Assembly (NCBI GenBank): GCA_020636355.1
Contig: JACJYB010000009.1
Coordinates: 1-64,000, forward strand
From: Lewinellaceae bacterium
GTDB taxonomy: Bacteria > Bacteroidota > Bacteroidia > Chitinophagales > Saprospiraceae
DNA length: 64,000 nt
Direction: 5' to 3'
Each line of letters starts with the position of its first letter. Position 1 is the first letter of the stretch. The position numbers were made by a program, and so were the translations under genes. Positions 56,314 to 64,000 of the stretch are shown here, in pieces. Below the pieces are notes generated by a model. That model searched no databases, was not told the origin of the DNA, and worked only from the letters and a program-made list of their open reading frames with translations.

Positions 56314-57168
56314 ATGACAAGCTATTTCGTAATGATTTCACGTGTCGTCTGTTTTGCCGCCGTGCTTTTATTATTGCGGTTACCTGGTTTCAGTCAGGAT
56401 GCCGGATCCCGGACTGAATTCTTTCCGGTCCACCGGAAACAAGTCAAAAAGATGCCTAAGCCCAGGCGGTTATGGGTCTTCTTTATGGCTGGCCAATCCA
56501 ACATGGCTGGCCGTGGCCAGGTTGAGCCTCAGGATACCCTTTCCAGTCCACGGATCATAACCCTCAATGCGTCCAATCAATGGATTTATGCCAAGGAACC
56601 GCTGCATTATTACGAACCCAATTTGACCGGGTTGGATTGTGGTATGTCTTTCGCACGTACGCTGCTTGCAGATGTTCCCAAAAAATTAACGGTTGCAATC
56701 ATTCCCTGTGCGGTAGGTGGGAGTTCCATCGAACAATGGTTGGAGGATGACACCTATAGAGGCGTCACCTTGCTGTCTAATTTTAAGGAGAAAGTTGCTT
56801 TGGCAAAACAATATGGTACCATTAAGGGCATCCTGTGGCATCAGGGCGAGAGCAATTCCAAGCCGGACCGGATACCAAACTATGAGGAGCAGTTGCAGAT
56901 GCTGATTGATACATTCCGGGGGATTACCGGCAACCCAAAACTTCCAATATTGATCGGCGAACTGGGATCTTATTTCGAACCCTCGGAAGCCCAGAAAAAC
57001 AGTGATGCCATCAATGCCATCATTCATCAAGTGGGATTGTCCGATCCTAACGTCCGTGTGATCACGACCGCTGATCTTCACCCCAAAGAAGATAAAGTCC
57101 ATTTCAATTCGGCAGGACAGCGGGAGATGGGTAGGCGTTTTGCGGAAGCGTTTTTAGGGATAAAGTAG
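56314..57168 (+). CDS. SASA-domain carbohydrate esterase (sialate O-acetylesterase-like)
   Basis: A 284-aa exported SGNH-type esterase. After a signal (about 1-28, ending GFSQ) comes FFMAGQSNMAGRGQ with the nucleophile Ser, GMSFARTL, the block LWHQGESNS and the catalytic Asp-His pair in KEDKVHFNSAGQ. The SASA family (PF03629) removes acetyl groups from sialic acid or acetylated plant glycans. It follows the AraC gene by 30 bp on the same strand, so it belongs with the PUL and suggests an acetylated substrate. MTSYFVMISR may start at either methionine. Confidence 0.87.
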   Translation: MTSYFVMISRVVCFAAVLLLLRLPGFSQDAGSRTEFFPVHRKQVKKMPKPRRLWVFFMAGQSNMAGRGQVEPQDTLSSPRIITLNASNQWIYAKEPLHYYEPNLTGLDCGMSFARTLLADVPKKLTVAIIPCAVGGSSIEQWLEDDTYRGVTLLSNFKEKVALAKQYGTIKGILWHQGESNSKPDRIPNYEEQLQMLIDTFRGITGNPKLPILIGELGSYFEPSEAQKNSDAINAIIHQVGLSDPNVRVITTADLHPKEDKVHFNSAGQREMGRRFAEAFLGIK

Positions 57169-57170
57169 GA

Positions 57171-57400
57171 CTGCCACGAATTACACCGATTATGCGGACG
57201 GCATTTTCAAATAATTCATGCCTTAAAGCCACTGATGATCGCTAACCCTCTTCCAGCATTCTACCTTTATACCATAAAACCATAAAACCATAAAACCAAA
57301 ATACCATAATACCAGTAGCTATAAGTCCACGTAAATACGTAAACACATTTTCTCCGTGTATTCTCTGGGGCCCTCCGTGTAACCATGCGTAAACACGTTT
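57171..57400. repeat. Short-repeat island between the esterase and the response regulator
   Basis: No gene is present. The segment contains CTGCCACGAATTACAC (57171-57186), which recurs at 61564 and 61800. It also holds several ACCATAAA units in tandem (about 57271-57297) and a 23-bp string at 57329-57351 found exactly at 61981-62003. A frame of 62 codons here is made of repeat sequence and starts inside the regulator gene. Confidence 0.75.
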
Positions 57401-57401
57401 T

Positions 57402-58148
57402 TCACTCCAAAATCTCCAATATTTTCCCATAATAACTATCTCCTATATCCAATCCCTGCTTTACTCCGTTCAGATAGAGCATGCGGTCCTCATGGTTGAT
57501 ATGACTCACTTTGTCGCGGTGGATGGCAAAGCGTCGGTGAATACGGACGATTTTATCGGGCAGTTCAGGGAGTAATTTGGATAAGGTCTGGTAGATGCGG
57601 ATCTGTTTGCCGTCGATGGTATGGATGACTACGGAACCCTGACCACCCACTTCGATGTATTCCAGATCTTCGATGACTACGCGATATGTTTCAGATCCGG
57701 AACGGAAAAAGTGGACTGCTCCGTTCGTATTGTTCGAGGATTTACGAGCCTGGGCTACCCTAATGGCATCACAGAATGCCTGGTATTTGGATTTCCAGTT
57801 TTCAAGGAAAGGTTTTTCTAAAATGTAGACGATCTCATCCCGGTAGTGATTAACCGCTTCCTGGGGAATTTGGAATTTAAGGTAACCGGTGATGATCACG
57901 GTCGGGGGAATGGTTAAATTGTTTTTCTTGAGCTTGTCCAACAATTGGAAAGCGTTTCCATCTTGCAGATTTACATCTAATAATAAAGCGTCAGGCTCTT
58001 TAAATAATAGATCCTGAAATGCATGCCCAACACTGGCCGCTGACCCGATGACAGAAGTATCACTTCCTTCCGATAATAGTTCTACAAATGCTTCGCGATT
58101 GGCTTGTTCGTCCTCAACCACGTAAAATTTAATGTTACTCCAGTTCAT
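57402..58148 (-). CDS. LytTR family response regulator
   Basis: A 248-aa regulator with a receiver domain (about 5-125; acidic pocket E12-D13, phosphorylation site D58 in ALLLDVNLQDGNAF, ITGY and EKPF segments) and a LytTR DNA-binding domain (about 143-248: LEYIEVGGQGSVVIHTIDGK, KIVRIHRRFAIHRDKVSHI). Its start overlaps the end of the histidine kinase gene by 14 bp, so the two form a cognate pair. Targets are unknown; the neighbouring PUL is one option. Confidence 0.93.
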   Translation of the reverse strand: MNWSNIKFYVVEDEQANREAFVELLSEGSDTSVIGSAASVGHAFQDLLFKEPDALLLDVNLQDGNAFQLLDKLKKNNLTIPPTVIITGYLKFQIPQEAVNHYRDEIVYILEKPFLENWKSKYQAFCDAIRVAQARKSSNNTNGAVHFFRSGSETYRVVIEDLEYIEVGGQGSVVIHTIDGKQIRIYQTLSKLLPELPDKIVRIHRRFAIHRDKVSHINHEDRMLYLNGVKQGLDIGDSYYGKILEILE

Positions 58149-61100
58149 AGCGATAGGTTTTCGGTATTAAAATCGATACGGAAGTACCGTATTTTTCATT
58201 GGTCAAGGGGTCATTAAAGGGAAGGTCCTCGTAGTGTGTGGTTATTTGGAGCTTATTGACGCGATTAAATATTGCCTGCAAATTATTGAGCAATAGAGTG
58301 CCTTGCTTAGTGCCATAGCGACCCTTTGCTGCTGATGCAACACGACCAATGCCGGTATCGGTCACGGTGATCAATAAATAAGGGTCTTTGTCCTGCAATT
58401 TAACTTCCAGCTGGTGACCATGATTACTGTCTCGAAGGCCATGTTCGATGGCATTTTCAACATGGATTTGAATTTGCATAAGCGGTACCTGCAAACCAGC
58501 CGACGGGGCTAATTCATGATCATTCGGTAGTTGAACCTTAAACTGGTTGCTAAACCGGGCTTGCTGGATCTCGATGTAGTTGGCCACCAATTCCATTTCT
58601 TCAGCGATGGTATGAAATGCTTTTCCGTCGCGGCTCTTGACAAAGATCGATTTGATGTTTTCGGCTAATCGACCAACCACTTTGATGCCTTCCTCGTCTC
58701 CACGCATGCGCAATTGGATCCAGGAGAGCGAATTATTGATAAAGTGCGGGTTGAGTGAATTGGCAATGGCGCGAATCTGGAATTGTTCTTTCTCTCGGCG
58801 CGCTTCGGAGGCTTCCAGCTTTTCCCTATTCAGAGCTAGTTTCTGCCGGTACCAAACCAGAGTAAAGGCCAAGACGCCGGTGACCAGAAGTCCCCAGAAC
58901 CAGGGTGTCTCGCTTAGTGTATAAGGAACACGCATGGTTAGTACCTGAGTGTCTACCACCTGATTATTTTTAATGGCCTGGATCTCAAGCTGGTTGGTGC
59001 CGGGAGGCAGGTATTGGAAATTGAGATAGGTCTCGCGGGTGATGGGCGAATACTCGTCCTCCCCGTTTTTATTGCGTATGCGATAACGATAATGCACATT
59101 GTCATTGAGGTAGCCGGTGAAGGAAGGGTGGTACCAGACTCGGACATTGCGTTTGGAAAGAGGCAATCGGATGCGTCCCAGATCATCGTAGACGACCATT
59201 TCGTCTCCTGCAATCAGGCTGTCAATCAGGACGGATACTGGCAGCGTATCGGCGATCAGGTGATCGAGTACTATACGGATAGCGCCGAAGTCTTTTCCGA
59301 TCCATACCTGGCCTGCCGTGTCGACTTGGATGGCATTTTGTTCTCCACCGCCGCCTAGCCGGGCGTCACGGGTATCGTAGAAAAATACCCGGGGGGATTG
59401 AGCGTCGCGATAAAACGATGCCAGGTCGATTATACCGTGACCGGTGTTATTTGCAAATACGATGTAGTCCTTCACTTGTTTGATGATAGGCACGAGCGTG
59501 GTGCCGGCTTCCGGTAATTCAAGCTTTTTGGTTTTTTGCAATACCTCGTCTGAAAATAGATTGATCTGGTGGGGCGCTTCCAGAAATCGAATGCCATCGT
59601 GGCATCCCAACCAGAGATTGCCGCGGTCATCCAGGCAGGAAGACATCACTCCAAACGCATGCTTTGTAGTGTCTTGCCGTAGCCAGGATGTCGCAGTGTC
59701 CTGGACCGGATCGTAGACAGCGATGCCCTGACTCGATCGTCCCAGCCACAACCGTTGATTCCGGTCCTCGGTGATGGTAAGCACATTGTCCAGGAGCATG
59801 CCTTTATCTTTGGAAATGATCTTGGTGTCGTTATTAGGGCGATACGGTAGATCGGTTAACGCCAATCCATCCCGATTCACACCCATCGCTAGCTGGGATC
59901 CGGATACCGGAGTGATGTAATAACCGGTATTGCAAGGAGGACCAAAACAAGAATTGATACTTGGGGTTTTGCGTCCCGACCAAAACCAGTGATCATTTTG
60001 GTAATGCACAAGGCCTAGACATTCCTCAAAGCAAAACATTCCATTCTCTGGATCATGATAACCACCTGGCATGATACGTAGCAGATTTTCCGGACTATCC
60101 CGGAGCAGATGATCTCCGTCGAAGCGCTCCAATCCATCCCGGTAGCCGCCAAACCAGATAGAACCCTGATCGTCCTGGGTGATCAATTGCAACCCTCGTA
60201 CGATATTAGACTGATCTTCCAGGCATTGGAGTACATAGGGATTTACACGTATTACGCCCGTGTGGCTGGCTATCCAAAAATGTCCTTGCAAGTCCTGGGT
60301 TACATCCAGATCAGCACTTGATTGTTTAAAACGGGCGATGGCATGAAATAGTGAATCGGACCCGAATTGGACCAGGTAATAGCTGTCGGACACCCCGGTA
60401 TCCAGGGCAATAGCTGTTTTGATGCCATTGATGGTTGATAATCGCTGGGTGAAAAGGGGTAGGGTGCGACCACCAGGGGTGATGAAATTTAGATTTTCTC
60501 GGTGCTTATTTTTGATGATCTGCAATCGAAACGAATTACTAAAGGGCTGTGCATGATCCAACCAATAGTTGTAATGATTGATAGCTGGATCATTATCGAA
60601 ATTGATTTTAAATTGGAACGATGATTGGAGATTGGGCATCCAATAGGTGTCAATTTTAGATCCGGTGAAATCTTGAAAACGTAAACTATAACCATCTCCT
60701 AATACAAATTTGCTGATTAGAATACGTGTAACCCAGCTAGGAATTGTCATACTTAGAGGCATTGAATCCCTGACTTCCCAGGCATCGCTTTTGTGATTAA
60801 ATTGAAATAACTCCCCTTTAAAATTGATCCCGGCCATCGTTCCCCAATCCGGATAATAGAAGAAGGTGCTTATGTGAGTGTCAATATATTTCTTCCATTG
60901 CCCGGCTTGATATCGGATTATTTTTCCCTGATCTTCCTGGGTGAATGCATAAAACCAGATGCCGAGACTATCCTGAGTTATTCGGGTTGAGTAGTTGGCG
61001 AAATCTATTCCTGTCAATGAAACCGGGAAGTTCTCAAACTTCCTTCCGTCAAAGTGACAGATCTGCAAGTTATTACCGACAATCCATAAATAGCCCTCCT

Positions 61101-61242
61101 GATCACAAAAGACACCATTTGACTCCGTCATGGGTAGTCCATCCGCTACCGTATAGAGCTGGGTCTGGTTGTACTGGGCGTAAGCGCTGAAGGTTATCAA
61201 CCACAGGGATAATAGTATGCCAAATCGTTTGTGCATGGACAA
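58135..61242 (-). CDS. Sensor histidine kinase with Reg_prop beta-propellers and Y_Y_Y domain (LytS-type kinase)
   Basis: A 1035-aa membrane sensor: signal (1-22, ending AYAQ), two seven-bladed Reg_prop propellers (about 25-650; blades such as GYLWIVGNNLQICHFDG and LWLGRSSQGIAVYDP), a Y_Y_Y domain (about 690-765, VHYRYRIRNKNGEDEY), one transmembrane helix (about 775-795) and a His_kinase (PF06580) domain with the phospho-acceptor His in SLNPHFINNSLSW, then an HATPase_c domain (ENAIEHGL, TVTDTGIG). This layout is like the one-gene HTCS sensors of PULs, but here the output is on a separate LytTR regulator. The ligand is unknown and could be a glycan fragment. Confidence 0.93.
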   Translation of the reverse strand: MSMHKRFGILLSLWLITFSAYAQYNQTQLYTVADGLPMTESNGVFCDQEGYLWIVGNNLQICHFDGRKFENFPVSLTGIDFANYSTRITQDSLGIWFYAFTQEDQGKIIRYQAGQWKKYIDTHISTFFYYPDWGTMAGINFKGELFQFNHKSDAWEVRDSMPLSMTIPSWVTRILISKFVLGDGYSLRFQDFTGSKIDTYWMPNLQSSFQFKINFDNDPAINHYNYWLDHAQPFSNSFRLQIIKNKHRENLNFITPGGRTLPLFTQRLSTINGIKTAIALDTGVSDSYYLVQFGSDSLFHAIARFKQSSADLDVTQDLQGHFWIASHTGVIRVNPYVLQCLEDQSNIVRGLQLITQDDQGSIWFGGYRDGLERFDGDHLLRDSPENLLRIMPGGYHDPENGMFCFEECLGLVHYQNDHWFWSGRKTPSINSCFGPPCNTGYYITPVSGSQLAMGVNRDGLALTDLPYRPNNDTKIISKDKGMLLDNVLTITEDRNQRLWLGRSSQGIAVYDPVQDTATSWLRQDTTKHAFGVMSSCLDDRGNLWLGCHDGIRFLEAPHQINLFSDEVLQKTKKLELPEAGTTLVPIIKQVKDYIVFANNTGHGIIDLASFYRDAQSPRVFFYDTRDARLGGGGEQNAIQVDTAGQVWIGKDFGAIRIVLDHLIADTLPVSVLIDSLIAGDEMVVYDDLGRIRLPLSKRNVRVWYHPSFTGYLNDNVHYRYRIRNKNGEDEYSPITRETYLNFQYLPPGTNQLEIQAIKNNQVVDTQVLTMRVPYTLSETPWFWGLLVTGVLAFTLVWYRQKLALNREKLEASEARREKEQFQIRAIANSLNPHFINNSLSWIQLRMRGDEEGIKVVGRLAENIKSIFVKSRDGKAFHTIAEEMELVANYIEIQQARFSNQFKVQLPNDHELAPSAGLQVPLMQIQIHVENAIEHGLRDSNHGHQLEVKLQDKDPYLLITVTDTGIGRVASAAKGRYGTKQGTLLLNNLQAIFNRVNKLQITTHYEDLPFNDPLTNEKYGTSVSILIPKTYRYELE

Positions 61243-61544
61243 CCCGATAAGTTACCGAAAGGATAGGATAATGGCTAGAGAAGAACCTGCAATTTTGGTT
61301 ATCACCGAATGAATTGCCAGGATCGCCGAATGAAAGGGCTGTTGACGCGAATAAAAATATAAAGGGAATAGAGGTCATCCAGTGTCCGATACATGGTTTC
61401 CGGTATTATGTTGTGTTAAACCCAAATCATGCAATAGACCCATATATTTAGGGCACACCTGGCATTCAAGTGACTGTGAATCAGAATGTTCTTAATGCAT
61501 TGCATTAGAAATGTGTCGTGTCCAGTGAAGCCATGATACCATGA
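61243..61544. other. Upstream region of the sensor kinase, no gene seen
   Basis: A 91-codon minus-strand frame at 61103-61378 overlaps the kinase start, but it is only an out-of-frame shadow of it. The stretch also has the AT-rich leader of the kinase gene. Nothing else is recognised. Confidence 0.5.
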
Positions 61545-62010
61545 AGCCAACTCAACATGTTTTCTGCCACGAATTACACGAGTGGATTGAATTTCACAAA
61601 TGTCGTCTTACAATAATGTAGCAGCGAAAAGCGTACAGCGTACAGCGAAAAGCGATTTCAAATTGACCTTGCGCCTTTGCGTCTTTGCGAGACACAAGAA
61701 AATCAGTGTCCATCAGTTTCCAAGTTTTTCCGACACAGATTCCACAGATGAGCAGCCTACGTAAACACGAGAACACGTAAATGCTTAAACACGTTACTTC
61801 TGCCACGAATTACACGGATTACACGAAGGGCTCAAAACACCAAAATACCACAAGACCAGAATACCCCACATAAACACAAGAACCTGCCCGTCCGGTCAGG
61901 CGGGCACTGGAACATGTAAACACGTTTTCAGCGTCTTTTCTGCGGCTCACTGTATAACAACCCTACGTAAACACGAGAACACGTAAATACGTAAACACAT
62001 TTTTTGTTCG
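61545..62010. repeat. Short-repeat island upstream of the LRR gene
   Basis: Non-coding and repeat-rich. It contains two copies of a 16-bp string, CTGCCACGAATTACAC (61564-61579 and 61800-61815), two copies of a 26-bp string (61757-61782 and 61963-61988), CTTGCGCCTTTGCGTC-type runs, GCGAAAAGCG doublets, and TGCCCG paired with CGGGCA (61885-61906). A 23-bp string at 61981-62003 is shared with the other island. Together the two islands flank the kinase/regulator pair. Confidence 0.8.
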
Positions 62011-62237
62011 CCCAAATCCCTATTCCATTGGCAATATCCGCGGCTTTATTCGCTACCCTCCGAGAGCACATAGCTATCCCTTATTTTTATTTCCAACCAG
62101 TGTAATCAATCGTATAACATTCTACTTCTCGTCGCGCACCCGGAAAACCTGTGGAGGGAGTATTGTTTTTATGGCCTGGATGGTGGTTTGCCACCGCTCG
62201 GGTATTTATGCTATTTCAGAAAAAGAAAGGACAACCG
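62011..62237. other. Upstream region of the LRR gene
   Basis: No gene is seen before the ATG at 62238. A frame open from 62151 would add 29 non-signal residues to the LRR protein and is not used. Confidence 0.45.
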
Positions 62238-63647
62238 ATGAAAAAAGATATTTACTTCACCATTTTACTATCTCTATTTTTTTCGTTCACGCAGAGCTTT
62301 GGACAGTATAAGGCTATCCCTGATCCTAATTTTGAGCAGGCGTTGATCGATTTAGGGATTGATAAAGACGGGATAGTGAATGGACAGATGGCGACGGTTG
62401 ATGCAGTGGGGGTGACTGGTTTAGATGTAAGTAGCAGATATATAAAGAATATTTCTGGAATTGAAATATTTGTGGATTTAGTTACATTAAACTGTAGGAA
62501 AAACCTTTTAACAAATATTGATTTGAATCATAATACTCTACTTGAAAATTTGTATTGTGATGAAAATCAATTAATAGTGGTTAATATTGAAAATAATTTA
62601 GCCCTGAAAAGCTTGAGTTGTACTAAAAATGCAATAACCAAATTGAGTATTGATGATAAAGTTTTATTGACTTCATTATATTGTTTTGGAAATAAAATTA
62701 TAAATCTGAATATAAGCCAATTAAATAAATTAGTAATATTAAATTGCCATACTAATCAAATAAGTAAGTTAGATGTGGATAATAGCACTGAGTTGGAGTA
62801 TTTATACTGTTCTAATAACTACATTTCTGAGTTAAATATAACTAAGAACACTAAATTATTGGGGCTGTATTGTTGGAATAACTACTTGACTAAACTTAAT
62901 GTTAGTGAGAACAAAAGATTATTATATTTGTATTGTGCGAATAATAAAATTACTTCATTAAATACAAACTTCAACCATGATCTAGAGAATCTTTCATGTT
63001 ATTATAATAAAATCGAATCATTATTTCTTGGAGAAAATAAAAAATTATGGTTGCTATATTGTTTTGGTAACCGAATAGAAGGATTAAATTTATCTCAAAA
63101 TGTAAATTTGCAAGAGCTTGTTTGCGATTTTAATCGACTAACAGAACTTAACATTAGAAACGGTAACAACAATTCTATTAATTTATTTAGTGCTATACAT
63201 AATCCTAACCTATCATGCATCATTGTTGATGATCCTTTAAAGATTGATTCAAGTTGGTTAAAGGATACTACTGCTGTATTTTCGAAGAGTTGCAACATAA
63301 ATGTAATCCAATTGAATAAAGATAAGTATTATGAAGTAAATGATTATAAGAATACTAATAATCAACAACTTTTTTGGCAAGAGTTTGGCGACTGCTATTC
63401 TGATCAAATCTACAAAGAGTTAAATTCTACCTTAGATCACCTGGGTAATAGACTTTCAGTCTACCCTAATCCGGTAAGGAATTATCTGTTTGTTTCTAAT
63501 GCCTCGAAACAACTTACAATAGTTGATGTGATTGGAAACCTCATGGTTATCAAAACTGATCGCCCGGAAGTGGATGTATCCGGCTTGACACCGGGTGTGT
63601 ATTATTTGAGGTCGGGGGATGAAGTAGTGAGGTTTGTGAAGTGGTAG
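62238..63647 (+). CDS. Leucine-rich-repeat protein with T9SS sorting domain
   Basis: A 469-aa exported protein: signal (1-22, ending SFGQ), a short N-terminal cap (IPDPNFEQALIDLGID), about fourteen LRR units of about 21 residues with consensus LxxLYCxxNxIxxLNI (residues about 65-355), and a C-terminal T9SS type A domain (LSVYPNPVRNYL to the end). The repeats resemble bacterial internalin-like LRRs with a conserved Tyr-Cys. The middle of the gene is clearly AT-rich while both ends have the base use of the neighbours. Its likely role is adhesion or protein binding at the cell surface. The start at 62238 is fixed by the signal peptide. Confidence 0.88.
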   Translation: MKKDIYFTILLSLFFSFTQSFGQYKAIPDPNFEQALIDLGIDKDGIVNGQMATVDAVGVTGLDVSSRYIKNISGIEIFVDLVTLNCRKNLLTNIDLNHNTLLENLYCDENQLIVVNIENNLALKSLSCTKNAITKLSIDDKVLLTSLYCFGNKIINLNISQLNKLVILNCHTNQISKLDVDNSTELEYLYCSNNYISELNITKNTKLLGLYCWNNYLTKLNVSENKRLLYLYCANNKITSLNTNFNHDLENLSCYYNKIESLFLGENKKLWLLYCFGNRIEGLNLSQNVNLQELVCDFNRLTELNIRNGNNNSINLFSAIHNPNLSCIIVDDPLKIDSSWLKDTTAVFSKSCNINVIQLNKDKYYEVNDYKNTNNQQLFWQEFGDCYSDQIYKELNSTLDHLGNRLSVYPNPVRNYLFVSNASKQLTIVDVIGNLMVIKTDRPEVDVSGLTPGVYYLRSGDEVVRFVKW

Positions 63648-63665
63648 GTGCAGTTGAATATTAAT

Positions 63666-64000
63666 ATGATAAATTTACATAATATGAATTCAAGCAGTAA
63701 ATACGGATTGATTATTTGTGCCAAAAGGGAAATATCCTTGATTGAAAAATGGATTATAATATTATTTGTCGGGATGAATGTAATTTTTTATCCATTGGGA
63801 GCTCAAAACTGTGTTACTAATGAAACATACGGAAATGATAATAATTGCGGGAATGATTGTAATTTGAATTATGATCAAAGCGCCGGAAACATTAATATAC
63901 CAGTATTTATACATGCCTCATTATATAACAACACCTTTGAAGTAAATAAAATTGCAAATTTAATTGCTTTAGTTAATTTGCAATTTCAAGCATTTGGGGT
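63666..64000 (+). CDS. Exported protein, N-terminal part (runs off the window)
   Basis: From the ATG at 63666 (or 63684) an open frame of about 111 codons continues to the window end. A hydrophobic signal (WIIILFVGMNVIFYPLGAQ, about residues 29-47) is followed by an Asn/Cys-rich stretch (GNDNNCGNDCNLNY). Next comes NINIPVFIHASLYN with NLIALVNLQFQAFG, a pattern that recalls the start of M43 pappalysin-type metallopeptidases (IPVxxHVxY followed by an LN-xxF helix). That reading is weak, because the catalytic HEXXH is beyond the window. AT-rich like the LRR gene before it. Confidence 0.55.
   Translation, partial: MINLHNMNSSSKYGLIICAKREISLIEKWIIILFVGMNVIFYPLGAQNCVTNETYGNDNNCGNDCNLNYDQSAGNINIPVFIHASLYNNTFEVNKIANLIALVNLQFQAFG

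Noticed and set aside
57242..57430. 62-codon minus-strand frame in the left repeat island
   Set aside because: It starts inside the response-regulator gene in another frame and is made of ACCATAAA-type repeats.
61103..61378. 91-codon minus-strand frame with a hydrophobic start (MTSIPFIFLFAST)
   Set aside because: It overlaps the sensor-kinase start in another frame, and its second half is a shadow of that gene.
61545..62010. Possible CRISPR array in the repeat island
   Set aside because: Repeat copies differ in length and spacing, spacers are not uniform, and no cas genes are nearby.

Overview
The window looks like a chromosomal piece of an aerobic or facultatively denitrifying, polysaccharide-degrading member of the Bacteroidota, most likely close to the Saprospiria. 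This rests on a SusC/SusD pair, three proteins with type IX secretion (T9SS) C-terminal sorting domains, a clade II (Sec-exported) nitrous oxide reductase cluster, LytTR/Reg_prop two-component signalling, and Bacteroidota-type -7 elements. The exact taxon is inference. No rRNA, tRNA, transposase, integrase or CRISPR array was found.

Layout. 1-6.2 kb: N-terminus of an ABC-F ATPase, a monohaem cytochrome c lipoprotein, osmC-metZ with an ATGA overlap, a YifB/ComM-type AAA ATPase broken by one frameshift, and a frameshifted GH32-like enzyme. The GH32-like gene lies downstream of a sucrose-phosphate synthase/phosphatase fusion (to 8.45 kb). 8.6-13.9 kb: rimP-nusA-infB-TIGR02757 operon on the minus strand. 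14.75-16.3 kb: rpoN. 16.6-17.7 kb: a metallo-beta-lactamase-fold hydrolase. 17.7-25.9 kb: nosZ, a nosB-like gene, nosL, nosD, nosF and nosY on the minus strand, diverging from an Rrf2 regulator, a cytochrome c and a polytopic His-rich membrane protein. The shared intergenic region carries an FNR-like box and several dyads. 26.3-34.9 kb: an AraC-TolB-TPR regulator, GH67 alpha-glucuronidase with a divergent LacI regulator, an AGE-family epimerase lipoprotein and an aldo/keto reductase. 35-38.9 kb: a second OsmC protein, a START-like protein and mnmH-selD (selenouridine in tRNA).

39-57.2 kb is a polysaccharide utilisation locus. On the minus strand it reads susC-susD, a 1033-aa putative (alpha/alpha) enzyme with LamG and T9SS domains, a 1370-aa five-LamG T9SS protein, a GH130 enzyme, an MFS permease, and a lipoprotein paralogue of the 1033-aa enzyme's catalytic region. 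An AraC regulator and a SASA-type esterase diverge from susC. 57.4-61.2 kb: a Reg_prop histidine kinase and LytTR response regulator, flanked on both sides by short-repeat islands. 62.2-64 kb: an AT-rich leucine-rich-repeat T9SS protein and the start of another exported protein.

Several genes (yifB, the GH32-like gene, susC, susD, araC) are interrupted by frameshifts. In every case the frame is restored by adding one or two bases, usually within a short homopolymer. That pattern points to sequencing deletions rather than gene decay, though it is densest at 51-56 kb. The best candidates for new biology are the two paralogous PUL enzymes with no family I can name, the five-LamG scaffold, the Rrf2/cytochrome/membrane-protein side of the nos locus, and the LRR gene with host-like ends and an AT-rich middle.
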